Counted from the stretch's first letter, positions 1 through 9,993 are shown. The stretch is DNA of 64,000 nucleotides from Diphasiastrum complanatum (GCA_029204225.1 CM055102.1:43933840-43997839); one strand, 5' to 3'. The notes: a model not told the origin generated them from the sequence alone. A program made the numbers and translations.

Positions 1-2
1 GG

Positions 3-698
3 GCACCCTTCGAGATAAGCAATGGTCGGCTACCGATTGTTCCAAGCTCTTTTCTTACAGGCGTGCAGGAAACACCAGTACCCACTGTGGAGGAATTCAT
101 CAATGAGTGGCACACAAAGTTGACCGAGGTGAAGGCGTTTTTAGAGCAGTCACAAAGGAGTATGGCAGCTGACGTAAACCCACATCGACGAGAACTGGAA
201 TTTGAGGAAGGTGATCAAGTATGGCTGAACACAAAGAACATTGCGCTACCAAAAGGTTTTTCTCATAAGTTTGCTCGACCTTATGCGGGACCATATTATG
301 TCACCAAGAAGATCAACCCAGTGGCTTATCGATTAGCGTTGCCATCCAGCTTGGATATACACAATGTGTTCCATATCTCATTACTCAAACGGTACAAACC
401 AGATGAGCGATTTGATCGGCAACACGAACTCCGTCACCCACCAACGACACTTGATGATACGAAGAGGCAGCTTGTACCAGAACAAATATTGACACATAGA
501 AAGCGAACTGGCGTTCAACGTGAATATCTAGTGAAGTGGCTACGAGCTCCACTTATTGAGGCTTCTTGGGAGTACGAAGACAAACTTAAGGAGGGAGCCC
601 CTGAAGTACTAGCAGATTATCTGCAGAAGAACCAACGCAATAGCCGTTTTCCCAGATCGGCACACAAAGCACTACCTGGCGGCATGCCTCTTACATAA
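3..698 (+). CDS. Chromovirus Pol, C-terminal part (integrase tail and chromodomain), partial
   Basis: The frame is open from position 3 and continues upstream of the window; the first Met at 63 is internal, not a start. It matches the last ~230 residues of the complete Pol at 37100-40582 almost residue for residue. Visible parts are the end of the integrase core ([12 protein letters not shown]), the GPY/F module ([17 protein letters not shown]), and a C-terminal chromodomain ([20 protein letters not shown]). In this family the integrase inserts the cDNA, and the chromodomain is thought to steer insertion to particular chromatin. There is no frameshift or stop before the TAA at 696-698. One visible difference from the other copy is Pro for Ser near the end (RFPRSAHK against RFSRSAHK). 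Confidence 0.9.
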   Translation, partial: APFEISNGRLPIVPSSFLTGVQETPVPTVEEFINEWHTKLTEVKAFLEQSQRSMAADVNPHRRELEFEEGDQVWLNTKNIALPKGFSHKFARPYAGPYYVTKKINPVAYRLALPSSLDIHNVFHISLLKRYKPDERFDRQHELRHPPTTLDDTKRQLVPEQILTHRKRTGVQREYLVKWLRAPLIEASWEYEDKLKEGAPEVLADYLQKNQRNSRFPRSAHKALPGGMPLT

Positions 699-902
699 AC
701 ATTCATGGCCATTCTGAAGTTCAAGGAACTTTCCGGTATTTTTCTTAAGTTTGCCAATAAATCACTTGCAGCTTTACACAGGTTTTACGTAAGTGAACTT
801 TATCTACACTTTTCCTGTGCTACTGCCAATGTATTTTGTAATTCAAAGTTGCTAAGGCCGGTGAATTAAGCCCGTGCCATACGTCCTAGGTCTAGTTTGG
901 CC

Positions 903-939
903 CTGATGAGGACATCAGCTTTTTCAAACGAGGGGAGGA
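903..939 (+). promoter_or_regulatory. Hairpin plus polypurine tract before 3' LTR-B
   Basis: CTGATG-AGGA-CATCAG (903-918) is a perfect six-pair stem with a four-base loop. It is followed by the purine-rich AAACGAGGGGAGGA (926-939), which touches the LTR start at 940. The purine tract is the expected plus-strand primer site for reverse transcription. The same hairpin and spacing recur in the gag-only and LTR-A elements. Confidence 0.8.
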
Positions 940-1858
940 TGTTGTAAAGCTGACTCAGGTGCACCCAACGTGCCCTGTAAGACTCTAAGGGGTGACACTC
1001 TCTAAAGTCCCAGAGCAAGTTAGAACGTCAAGGACTGAGCCTCCGACCTGTGGTGAGCCGGTCAAGTAGTCACAAGTCATGAGCTAGCTCTGGAGCTCGA
1101 GTCATGGCCTAGTCAGGAAGCAAGTTGATTCTGCCACCGGAACGGCTCCCGGGACCCATGTTCGGGAGCCAGACTGATTCTGCCAGGCTTGCCAGGCTTA
1201 ATCAGCAAAATAAAAACTAAGTCCCAAAAAGCGTGCTTTACCAGAAAGCACTATGTTTCAGAACAGAGGGGGTGCGCCGAATCACAGCAGAACTATAGGG
1301 GGAGTCCGGCAGACAGAAACTTGGGCAGCTCAACCAGCGCCAGGAATCCAGTCGCCAGGTCTCAGCTCCCTCTACCAGCACGAGCCAGGCACAATGCCCA
1401 GCACGTGTTGGTGGCCCCGAGACCGGTCAGTCTATGTATGAATGTAACCTCTTCCAAATCTAATAAAGTTGATCCTTGGGGATGATTACCATTTCGGTTT
1501 CGCCTCCGGGACTGGTCCAAGTGGAAGGACCCTTTACTACAACCTTTTTGCGTCGCTGGCGCCTAAGGGTCCCTGTCATCGACATGGGGCTTGCCGCTAT
1601 GCCAATTGGTCAGTTTGGCGACCACTATGCCTTGGGTTTCATGTGTGGCTTGTCTTTGCCTTTGGTTACCTTTTGGGGACGGATTCTGAGTTGGCTTTCG
1701 GGTTGGTTGGGATTCCAGTTTTCTTAAGTCTGAATGGTTAAGCTTGTTACGATTCTGAGTTGGCTTTTACGTAAGTGCATGATGGATGAATGTTAGACTT
1801 AAGCGCGTGTTGGGGAAACCGCTCAAGTCCCAGCGCCCTTTGAGGCGCCGGCGCAACA
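940..1858 (+). repeat. LTR-B, 3' LTR of E4
   Basis: 919 bp, TG...CA ends (TGTTGTAAAGCTGACTC ... GCGCAACA). It holds a hairpin GTGCTTT-accag-AAAGCAC near 1232-1250, a conserved block ACTATAGGGGGAGT near 1293 that is also present in LTR-A, a poly(A) signal AATAAA at 1462-1467, and the palindrome TTACGTAA within TTTTACGTAAGTG near 1766. Small ORFs here recur in every LTR copy and are not genes. Confidence 0.9.
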
Positions 1859-2108
1859 CACCTCCCTAGGCAGCACTTTGCCTCATCCGTCCTACGTGCA
1901 GACAGCGCCAGGCCCGAACCGCGAGAACTGACCGTGCTTACACCTCAAGGGCAGCACTTTGACTCATCAAGTCCCCCGTTCTGCCGACCACCCCGACCGT
2001 GGACGCACCCGTGCTTACACTGTGGGCAGCACCTTGCACAACAGTTGTCTTGATGAACCCCAAACCGTGGCCATTTCCGTGAGATCCGCATAGCTGACCG
2101 GCCAGTCG

Positions 2109-2120
2109 GCTCTGATACCA
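2109..2120 (-). promoter_or_regulatory. tRNA-iMet primer binding site of U
   Basis: GCTCTGATACCA on the plus strand, i.e. TGGTATCAGAGC in element orientation, complementary to the 3' end of plant initiator-Met tRNA. It lies two bases from the LTR end. Confidence 0.85.
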
Positions 2121-2122
2121 CA

Positions 2123-3329
2123 TATAGCGCAGGCATCCCAAAGGGAGCCGGGAACCACGACTTAGCTTCCCAGCCTTCAACGCTTGCCATCCGAACCCAC
2201 TTGACATACTCGCCAACAACGATCAGACTTAACCAACTTGAAGTTCCGAGGATCAACATTGAGATCCAACCTGGCGCCATGCCAGATCGGGGGTCCCGAT
2301 GTGGGTGACTTCCCTCCAAGCAAGCCGCCCGACATACATCAAACTTAACCAACTCGAAGCTTCGTTACAAACGAGTAACATCCATTCCAAGCAAGCGGTC
2401 TGACTTACATCAGACTTAACCAACTGAAAGCTTCGTCACGAGCGCTGGAAGCCAACCTGGCGCCACGCCAGACTGGACAGCCATAAACAGGTAACATCCA
2501 CCCAAGCAAGCCATCCAACTCAGCCGACAGGTTAGAGCCCGTTCCCCAAGAGCTTAACCCATTCACGTTCATGCAAGGAACACTCAGAACCACAAGCCGC
2601 GACAGATATGGAAACAACCAGTTCTTGGACCAAATGGTCCCGACAGCATACCGCTGGCGCCACGGACCGAATGGTCCCGACGGCATACCGCTGGCGTCCC
2701 GGGATACGACCCTCAGCTATGTGCCAAGTTAAAAATTTTGAAAGCGGCCTTACAACTGGCGCTTTTACCGAACACTGAAACCCAGAAGGTAATCAGAGTC
2801 AGTTTGAGGAAAATCCCACTTTATTGATAAATCTGAGAAGGTTACATTTCAAGTGTGTGACCGACCCTAGTCTCCGGGGCGCTAGCATGCCAAGGCGAGA
2901 GCCATGACAACATTCCAGCAAGGGAGGCTGAGATTTGGTTGGAGCTCGTCCTGAGTCGCAACCCGCACTCCCCTATAGTATTGGTGTGATTCGGCACCCC
3001 CCCTCATACCAAGCACTCTACCCAAGCTGGTAAAGCACGTTTTTCTCTCTCTAGGATTTTCTCTATCTAGAAAGTCATTTTCTCTCTCTAGATTTTATTG
3101 ATCCTCAGGCTTCCTTTAATCATGCCTAGATCGTGTGAGGTGATTGCACATCGATCTGAGCTCTCTGGACTTCGCTAGAACCGATCAAAGATTTTCAGCC
3201 ATAGGAACTTGGCGCCGGCTGGATTCTGGTCACAGTGGCGCCGGGAGCAGCAGTGGCGCTGCTGGCGCCGGTGACATAGCTGGCGCCGATGGCGCCGCAA
3301 GTAAAGCTTGTAAAGGTAGCTTTACAACA
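2123..3329 (-). repeat. LTR-A, 5' LTR of U
   Basis: 1207 bp in reverse orientation. It carries the GGCGCC-rich cluster near 3190-3300, the GAGA-rich tract near 3040-3090, and the poly(A) signal AATAAA as its complement near 2822. The last LTR bases are mutated (TATAGCGC in place of TGTAGCGC), so this copy is older than those of X or Z. Confidence 0.85.
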
Positions 3330-3504
3330 CGACTGGCCGGTCAGCTATGCGGATCTCACGGAAATGGCCACGGTTTGGGGTTCATCAAGACAACTGTTGT
3401 GCGTCCACGGTCGGGGTGGTCGGCAGAATGGGAGACTTGATGAGTCAAAGTGCTGCCCTTGAGGTGTAAGCACGGTCAGTTCTCGCGGTTCGGGCCTGGC
3501 GCTG
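3330..3504 (+). other. Leader segment of V
   Basis: Starts exactly after the primer-site sequence of intact copies (CGACTGGCCGGTCAGC). It carries leader hairpins of the GTGCT...AGCAC type near 3450, then stops at GGCGCTG where Y's LTR begins. Confidence 0.75.
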
Positions 3505-4687
3505 TGTTGTAAAGCTACCTTTACAAGCTTTACTTGCGGCGCCATCGGCGCCAGCTATGTCCCCGGCTCCAGCAGCGCCACTGCTGCTCCCGGCGCCAGC
3601 AGCGCCACTGCTGCTCCCGGCGCCAACGGGCCGCTCCCGGCGTTACTGTGACCAGAATCCAGCCGGCGCCAAGTTCCTATGGCTGAAAATCTTTGATCGG
3701 TTCTAGCGAAGTCCAGAGAGCTCAGATCGATGTGCAATCACCTCACACGATCTAGGCATGATTAAAGGAAGCCTGGGGATCAATAAAATCTAGAGAGAGA
3801 AAATGACTTTCTAGAAAGAGAAAATCCTAGAGAGAGAAAAACGTGCTTTACCAGCTTGGGTAGAGTGCTTGGTATGAGGGGGGGTGCCGAATCACACCAA
3901 TACTATAGGGGAGTGCGGGTTGCGACTCAGGGCGAGCTCCAACCAAGTCTCAGCCTCCCTTGCTGGAATGTTGTCATGGCTCTCGCCTTGGCATGCTAGC
4001 TCCCCGGAGACTAGGGTCGGTCACACTCTTGAAATGTAACCTTCTCAGATTTATCAATAAAGTGGGATTTTCCTCAAACTGACTCTGATTACCTTCTGGG
4101 TTTCAGTGTTCGGTAAAAGTGCCAGTTGTAAGGCCGCTTTCAAAATTTTTAACTTGGCACATAGCTGAGGGTCGTATCCCGGGACGCCAGCGGTATGCCG
4201 TCGGGACCATTCGGTCCGTGGCGCCAGCGGTATGCTGTCGGGACCATTTGGTCCAGGAACTGGTTGTTTCCATATCTGTCGCGGCTTGTGGTTCTGAGTG
4301 TTCCTTGCATGAACGTGAATGGGTTAAGCTCTTGGGGAACGGGCTCTAACCTGTCGGCTGAGTTGGATGGCTTGCTTTGGTGGATGTTACCTGTTTATGG
4401 CTGTCCAGTCTGGCGTGGCGCCAGGTTGGCTTCCAGCGCTCGTGACGAAGCTTTCAGTTGGTTAAGTCTGATGTAAGTCAGACCGCTTGCTTGGAATGGA
4501 TGTTACTCGTTTGTAACGAAGCTTCGAGTTGGTTAAGTTTGATGTATGTCGGGCGGCTTGCTTGGAGGGAAGTCACCCACGTCGGGACCCCCGATCTGGC
4601 ATGGCGCCAGGTTGGATCTCAATGTTGGTTTTCGGAACTTCAAGTTGGTTAAGTCTGATCGTTGTTGGCGAGTTGGCTGCTTGTATG
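3505..4687 (+). repeat. LTR-A, first part of Y's 5' LTR
   Basis: LTR-A interrupted 86 bp before its end by element X. The GTATG at 4683-4687 is the left target duplication of X. The remainder of this LTR is found intact at 9912-9993. The GGCGCC-rich tract here has a different unit order from that in X, showing that it varies between copies. Confidence 0.9.
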
Positions 4688-5932
4688 TGTTGTAAAGCTA
4701 CCTTTACAAGCTTTACTTCCGGCGCCATTGGCGCCAGCTATGTCCCCGGCGCCAGCAGCGCCCCTGCTGCTCCCGGCGCCAACGGCGCCGGCGCCGCTCC
4801 CGGCGCCACTGTGACCAGAATCCAGCCGGCGCCAAGTTCCTATGGCTGAAAATCTTTGATCGGTTCTAGCGGAGTCCAGAGAGCTCAGATCGATGTGCAA
4901 TCACCTCACACGATCTAGGCATGATTAAAGGAAGCCTGGGGATCAATAAAATCTAGAGAGAGAAAATGACTTTCTAGAAAGAGAAAATCCTAGAGAGAGA
5001 AAAACGTGCTTTACCAGCTTAGGTAGAGTGCTTGTTATGAGGGGAGGTGCCGAATCACACCAATACTATAGGGGAGTGCGGGTTGCGACTCAGGGCGAGC
5101 TCCAACCAAGTCTCAGCCTCCCTTGCTGGAATGTTGTCATGGCTCTCGCCTTGGCATGCTAGCGCCCCGGAGACTAGGGTCGGTCACACACTTGAAATGT
5201 AACCTTCTCAAATTTATCAATAAAGTGGGATTTTCCTCAAACTGACTCTGATTACCTTCTGGGTTTCAGTGTTCGGTAAAAGCGCCAGTTGTAAGGCCGC
5301 TTTCAAAATTTTTAACTTGGCACATAGCTGAGGGTCGTATCCCGGGACGCCAGCGGTATGCCGTCGGGACCATTCGGTCCGTGGCGCCAGCGGTATGCTG
5401 TCGGGACCATTTGGTCCAAGAACTGGTTGTTTCCATATCTGTCGCGGCTTGTGGTTCTGAGTGTTCCTTGCATGAACGTGAATGGGTTAAGCTCTTGGGG
5501 AACGGGCTCTAACCTGTCGGCTGAGTTGGATGGCTTGCTTTGGTGGATGTTACCTGTTTATGGCTGTCCAGTCTGGCGTGGCGCCAGGTTGGCTTCCAGC
5601 GCTCGTGACGAAGCTTTCAGTTGGTTAAGTCTGATGTAAGTCAGACCGCTTGCTTGGAATGGATGTTACTCGTTTGTAACGAAGCTTCGAGTTGGTTAAG
5701 TTTGATGTATGTCGGGCGGCTTGCTTGGAGGGAAGTCACCCACGTCGGGACCCCCGATCTGGCATGGCGCCAGGTTGGATCTCAATGTTGGTTTTCGGAA
5801 CTTCAAGTTGGTTAAGTCTGATCGTTGTTGGTGAGTTGGCTGCTTGTATGTCAAGTGGGTTTGGATGGCAAGAGTTGAAGGCTGGGAAGCTAAGTCGTGG
5901 TTCCCGGCTCCCTTTGGGATGCCTGCGCTACA
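4688..5932 (+). repeat. LTR-A, 5' LTR of X
   Basis: TGTTGTAAAGCTACC ... GCGCTACA. Contains the GGCGCC cluster (about 4722-4840), GAGA-rich tract (about 4950-5005), the ACTATAGGGGAGT block shared with LTR-B (near 5066), and AATAAA at 5219-5224. Same length as the 3' copy. Confidence 0.93.
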
Positions 5933-5934
5933 TG

Positions 5935-5946
5935 TGGTATCAGAGC
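5935..5946 (+). promoter_or_regulatory. tRNA-iMet primer binding site of X
   Basis: TGGTATCAGAGC, two bases after the LTR end. It is identical in E2, Y, Z and, on the minus strand, E1, E3 and U. Confidence 0.92.
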
Positions 5947-6840
5947 CGACTGGCCGGTCAGCTATGCGGATCTCACAGAAATGGCCACGGTTTGGGGTTC
6001 ATCAAGACAACTGTTGTGCAAGGTGCTGCCCACAGTGTAAGCACGGGTGCGTCCACGGTCGGGGTGGTTGGCAGGACGGGGGCTTGATGAGTCAAAGTGC
6101 TGCCCTTGAGGTGTAAGCACGGTCAGTTTCCGCGGTTCGGGCCTGGCGCCGTCTGCACGTAGGACAGATGAGGCAGTGTGCTGCCATTAGGATGGTGTAA
6201 GCACGGTCTGTGCCTTGTGGGGTGCGGGGTGACATATTCGCGATGGCCACCGTTCGTTTAGCTATAAGGGCTATCGACCAAATTTGGTGGGGGCGTTACT
6301 GAGGCAATGTGCTGCCTAACGGTGAAAGCACGGGTGCGTCCACGATTTGGGTGGTATGCTGCCGATCGTTTAGCTATAAGGGCTATCGACTAAATTTGGT
6401 GGGGGCGTTACTGAGGCAATGTGCTGCCTAACGGTGAAAGCACGGGTGCGTCCATGGGGGCGGTATATTCAAGGATAGCTGCCATTCGTTTAGCTATAAG
6501 GGCTATCGACCAAATTTGGTGGGGGCGTTACTGAGGCAATGTGCTGCCTAACGGTGAAAGCACGGGTGCGTCCACGATTGGGGGGGTATGCTGCCGATCG
6601 TTTAGCTATAAGGGCTATCGACTAGATTTGGTGGGGGCGTTACTGAGGCAATGTGCTGCCTGACGGTGAAAGCACGGGTGCGTCCACGGGGGTGGTATAT
6701 TCAAGGATAGCTGCCGATCGTTTAGCTATAAGGGCTATCGACCAAAAAGTGGTGGGGCGTGACTGAGGCAATGTGCTGCTTAATGGTGAAAGCACGGATG
6801 GTTGGAGGGGTGTCCTATGTGGGCTGATTCTGTGATCGAT
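5947..6840 (+). other. Structured leader of X with eight hairpins and five tandem repeats
   Basis: Eight short inverted repeats of the form GTGCT...AGCAC start at 6023, 6097, 6178, 6309, 6421, 6541, 6653 and 6773. Most loops contain GCC...GGTG, which can pair inside the loop. Five copies of a unit beginning GTTTAGCTATAAGGGCTATC start at 6256, 6368, 6488, 6600 and 6720; the spacing alternates 112 and 120 bp, i.e. a 232-bp dimer repeat. The gag-only and pol-only elements carry the same leader with a single unit. Position and conservation fit an RNA packaging or dimerisation region, but that is inference. Confidence 0.75.
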
Positions 6841-8661
6841 TTGTATGGGCGCGGCCAGGCAAAGGTCCGTTGGCAGGACCATCTCAAAGGGGGACCTTGT
6901 CTTTGTTACTTGTTAGTAAACCTGCCTGAGTGTCTTACTTGTACGTATTCGTGGTGAGTCTTAGTACTCGTGCTTTGCCTGGTTTGCATGATTGCTTGTG
7001 ATACAAGGAGCTGATGGCTCGAGAAGGAACCTTTTCTTTTGAAGGCTGATACCATCAAACAAAGAGGACTACAGAATCTGTGGGGCGGATTTGCAGTTCA
7101 AGTACTCACACGTGAACGACAACGAAACGACTCAATGTTTGCAAAGGATGGATGGCTAGCCTGTTTCTTAGGTTAGTTTCATTTGCGACAACGCCCACCA
7201 GACGCAAGCAGGAAGTCCAAAGTTGGAAAGGGCAATTTCAGGGGAGATCTTCTATGGAGCAGTTGGTCTTCATTTTGGGACGGCCACCTTCGGAACTGAA
7301 ACTCACTGAGCATGGGTGATATCCAGTATCAGTTGGGTTTTTCCTCAAAGGGGAAAAGACTAGGATCCTCTTCAGAGATTGGCAACAAGTTGGATCGAGC
7401 CATAATCCTAGCAGATGGGAAGCAAAGTGTTGGAAAGGCTTTTTGTCCGAAGAATTCTACTCTAAGTCCGATCAGCTAATTTATTAAGTGGAGGGGAACT
7501 ATCACACACACCTCTCTCTTGGGGCAAATTTTGAATGAAAGTTGATCAAAATGGGGGCAAATTCAAGGTGACCTAGCCATACTCACACGAGGAGACTGGC
7601 GAACTTTGGACCTAATAAGTTGACAAGTTTTTGTTGTGGAAAGGAAAGTTTGTTATAGGCTTTCTCTGGACCAGCAATGATGAGGAGACATATGAGTACG
7701 CTGGCTTGTGTTACGTGTAAGGCAGCTGATCAATGAAGGAACTGTGAAAGTTGAGTCTTGCATAGAGACTTGGTATTTCGAACGGACGCTAAGGGATAGT
7801 TCGCGTTGAGATCGGACTAGTGCAAACTCTGGGTGCATGTTTCTGATTCAAAGAGAGCTACTTGAAGCTAAGCTCGATGTACACTTCTTGTTTTGACTGT
7901 GAGGCAACTAACCAGTGATGGAATTGTGAAAGTCAAGTTTTGCGCGACGGACATGGTGCTTCAAAACAAACGCGAAGAGATAGTTCGGATGCGGATCAAA
8001 CTGGTGCGACCCTTTGGCTTTCCACGAGGTCAATGGTTACATTTGGGCTGATTCAAAGAGCTACTTCAAGCTAAGTGAGAGGTGCATTGCGGAGTACTCA
8101 ATCTTTGCCTACCTTAAAGAGCCAAGATGGAAAAGTATCAAGATCAGGCTGGGACAAGGAGAGAAATCAAGGTGCAGAAGCAACAAGGCACGGAGTGGAC
8201 CAATAAGTGGGCAATCAAACGATAAATCCTTCGGCTCAGGGAGCCTTGATACCTGTGCGGAACCGAACAAATCTGGAGCTCAGGGAGCTCAACACAAAGT
8301 GCATCAAAGACAAATCAGGAGCTCAAAGGAGTTCCAAAAAGTCGAAAGTCAGAAGCGACAGGGGCGAACATTTCAAAGAAAGGCCTCTGTCACCAGTTAA
8401 TAAGGCTCTTGGGTTTTACGAAAGCGATATCAAATCTACGCTTTTCCCAGACAAAGATATTTGTTTCAAGTTATGTAATTTTTCAGTACAAAGAGCTGAG
8501 CCTCCGACTTGTGGTGTGCCAGCTTCAATGTTAATAAAAAGTGGCCAGTAAATTGAGTACTGTGCCAAGTAGCATAAATGTATAGTCATTTTAATTGGGA
8601 GACACCTTTACTTTAATCTGACATCTGATGAGGACATCAGATTTTATAAAGGTGGGGTGGA
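6841..8661 (+). other. Non-coding internal region and purine tract of X
   Basis: About 1.8 kb conserved in X, Y, Z and V but without long shared ORFs. It ends with an internal AATAAA (near 8531), an eight-pair hairpin ATCTGATG-AGGA-CATCAGAT (8623-8642) and the purine tract AAAGGTGGGGTGGA (8648-8661). The motif GAGCCTCCGAC.TGTGGTG near 8504 also occurs in LTR-B near 1039. Confidence 0.7.
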
Positions 8662-9906
8662 TGTTGTAAAGCTACCTTTACAAGCTTTACTTCCGGCGCC
8701 ATTGGCGCCAGCTATGTCCCCGGCGCCAGCAGCGCCCCTGCTGCTCCCGGCGCCAACGGCGCCGGCGCCGCTCCCGGCGCCACTGTGACCAGAATCCAGC
8801 CGGCGCCAAGTTCCTATGGCTGAAAATCTTTGATCGGTTCTAGCGGAGTCCAGAGAGCTCAGATCGATGTGCAATCACCTCACACGATCTAGGCATGATT
8901 AAAGGAAGCCTGGGGATCAATAAAATCTAGAGAGAGAAAATGACTTTCTAGAAAGAGAAAATCCTAGAGAGAGAAAAACGTGCTTTACCAGCTTAGGTAG
9001 AGTGCTTGTTATGAGGGGAGGTGCCGAATCACACCAATACTATAGGGGAGTGCGGGTTGCGACTCAGGGCGAGCTCCAACCAAGTCTCAGCCTCCCTTGC
9101 TGGAATGTTGTCATGGCTCTCGCCTTGGCATGCTAGCGCCCCGGAGACTAGGGTCGGTCACACACTTGAAATGTAACCTTCTCAAATTTATCAATAAAGT
9201 GGGATTTTCCTCAAACTGACTCTGATTACCTTCTGGGTTTCAGTGTTCGGTAAAAGCGCCAGTTGTAAGGCCGCTTTCAAAATTTTTAACTTGGCACATA
9301 GCTGAGGGTCGTATCCCGGGACGCCAGCGGTATGCCGTCGGGACCATTCGGTCCGTGGCGCCAGCGGTATGCTGTCGGGACCATTTGGTCCAAGAACTGG
9401 TTGTTTCCATATCTGTCGCGGCTTGTGGTTCTGAGTGTTCCTTGCATGAACGTGAATGGGTTAAGCTCTTGGGGAACGGGCTCTAACCTGTCGGCTGAGT
9501 TGGATGGCTTGCTTTGGTGGATGTTACCTGTTTATGGCTGTCCAGTCTGGCGTGGCGCCAGGTTGGCTTCCAGCGCTCGTGACGAAGCTTTCAGTTGGTT
9601 AAGTCTGATGTAAGTCAGACCGCTTGCTTGGAATGGATGTTACTCGTTTGTAACGAAGCTTCGAGTTGGTTAAGTTTGATGTATGTCGGGCGGCTTGCTT
9701 GGAGGGAAGTCACCCACGTCGGGACCCCCGATCTGGCATGGCGCCAGGTTGGATCTCAATGTTGGTTTTCGGAACTTCAAGTTGGTTAAGTCTGATCGTT
9801 GTTGGTGAGTTGGCTGCTTGTATGTCAAGTGGGTTTGGATGGCAAGAGTTGAAGGCTGGGAAGCTAAGTCGTGGTTCCCGGCTCCCTTTGGGATGCCTGC
9901 GCTACA
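8662..9906 (+). repeat. LTR-A, 3' LTR of X
   Basis: 1245 bp, apparently identical to the 5' LTR. Followed by GTATG, the right target duplication. Confidence 0.93.
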
Positions 9907-9911
9907 GTATG

Positions 9912-9993
9912 TCAAGTGGGTTTGGATGGCAAGAGTTGAAGGCTGGGAAGCTAAGTCGTGGTTCCCGGCTCCCTTTGGGATGCCTGCGCTACA
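9912..9993 (+). repeat. LTR-A, end of Y's 5' LTR
   Basis: The last part of the LTR broken by X at 4687. It ends in GCGCTACA and is followed by Y's primer site TGGTATCAGAGC at 9996-10007. Confidence 0.9.

Larger units (their letters stand above)
1..1858 (+). mobile_element. 3' part of a pol-only chromovirus element (E4)
   Basis: The window opens inside this element. It holds the end of the pol frame, a 3' trailer (699-939), a purine tract and a complete 3' LTR-B. The same parts occur in the complete pol-only element at 35941-42215, so this is taken as a second copy. Its right edge is exact: LTR-B ends in GCGCAACA at 1858 and is followed by CACCT, which falls inside the antisense leader of an LTR-A element. 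It therefore inserted into that element; the left CACCT copy should lie outside the window. Whether its upstream part lacks gag like the complete copy cannot be seen here. Confidence 0.85.
1859..3329 (-). mobile_element. Inverted LTR-A element fragment (U): leader, primer site and 5' LTR
   Basis: Read on the minus strand this is LTR-A, then the iMet primer site, then about 250 bp of the shared leader, cut at 1859 where E4 inserted. Its LTR start at 3329 abuts CGACT, which belongs to the leader of the plus-strand element V just downstream of where V's own primer site should be. The simplest explanation is that U inserted into V at CGACT, with V's 5' LTR and U's 3' half lying left of the window. 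No coding sequence is visible. Confidence 0.75.
4688..9906 (+). mobile_element. Complete non-coding LTR-A element X
   Basis: 5219 bp, flanked by the perfect 5-bp duplication GTATG (4683-4687 and 9907-9911). It is made of a 5' LTR (4688-5932), iMet primer site (5935-5946), hairpin-rich leader, about 1.8 kb of non-coding internal DNA, a purine tract (8648-8661) and a 3' LTR (8662-9906). Both LTRs are 1245 bp and I found no difference between them by eye, so the insertion is very recent. There is no gag, protease, RT or integrase. The longest ORF (8014-8400, 128 codons) is broken in Y and Z and resembles nothing I know. The element is a large retrotransposon derivative (LARD-like) that must be moved by proteins made elsewhere. 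Confidence 0.93.

Noticed and set aside
100-294. Minus-strand ORF opposite pol (also 37504-37698 in E3)
   Set aside because: Antisense shadow of the pol frame in both copies.
1253-2352. Many ORFs of 60-140 codons in LTRs and leaders (e.g. 93-codon frames starting MPSGPFGPWRQRYAV, also at 4195, 5358, 9332, 13271, 16828, 18143, 19999, 27746)
   Set aside because: They recur because the LTRs recur, occur on both strands, and break between copies without any domain. Treated as shadows of LTR-A and LTR-B.
5060-5080. ACTATAGGGGAG in LTR-A and ACTATAGGGGGAG in LTR-B resemble a T7-type promoter
   Set aside because: Only the 3' half matches. The block is better explained as a conserved part of homologous LTRs, perhaps near the transcription start; no phage-type polymerase context.
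6256-6838. CRISPR-like array
   Set aside because: Units are 112-120 bp and continuous, without short repeats and unique spacers; it is a retroelement leader tandem repeat in plant DNA.
8014-8400. 128-codon ORF MAFHEVNGYIWAD... in X
   Set aside because: Frame-broken to 63 codons in Y (12074) and Z (15540), and no recognisable family; not conserved as protein even between young copies.
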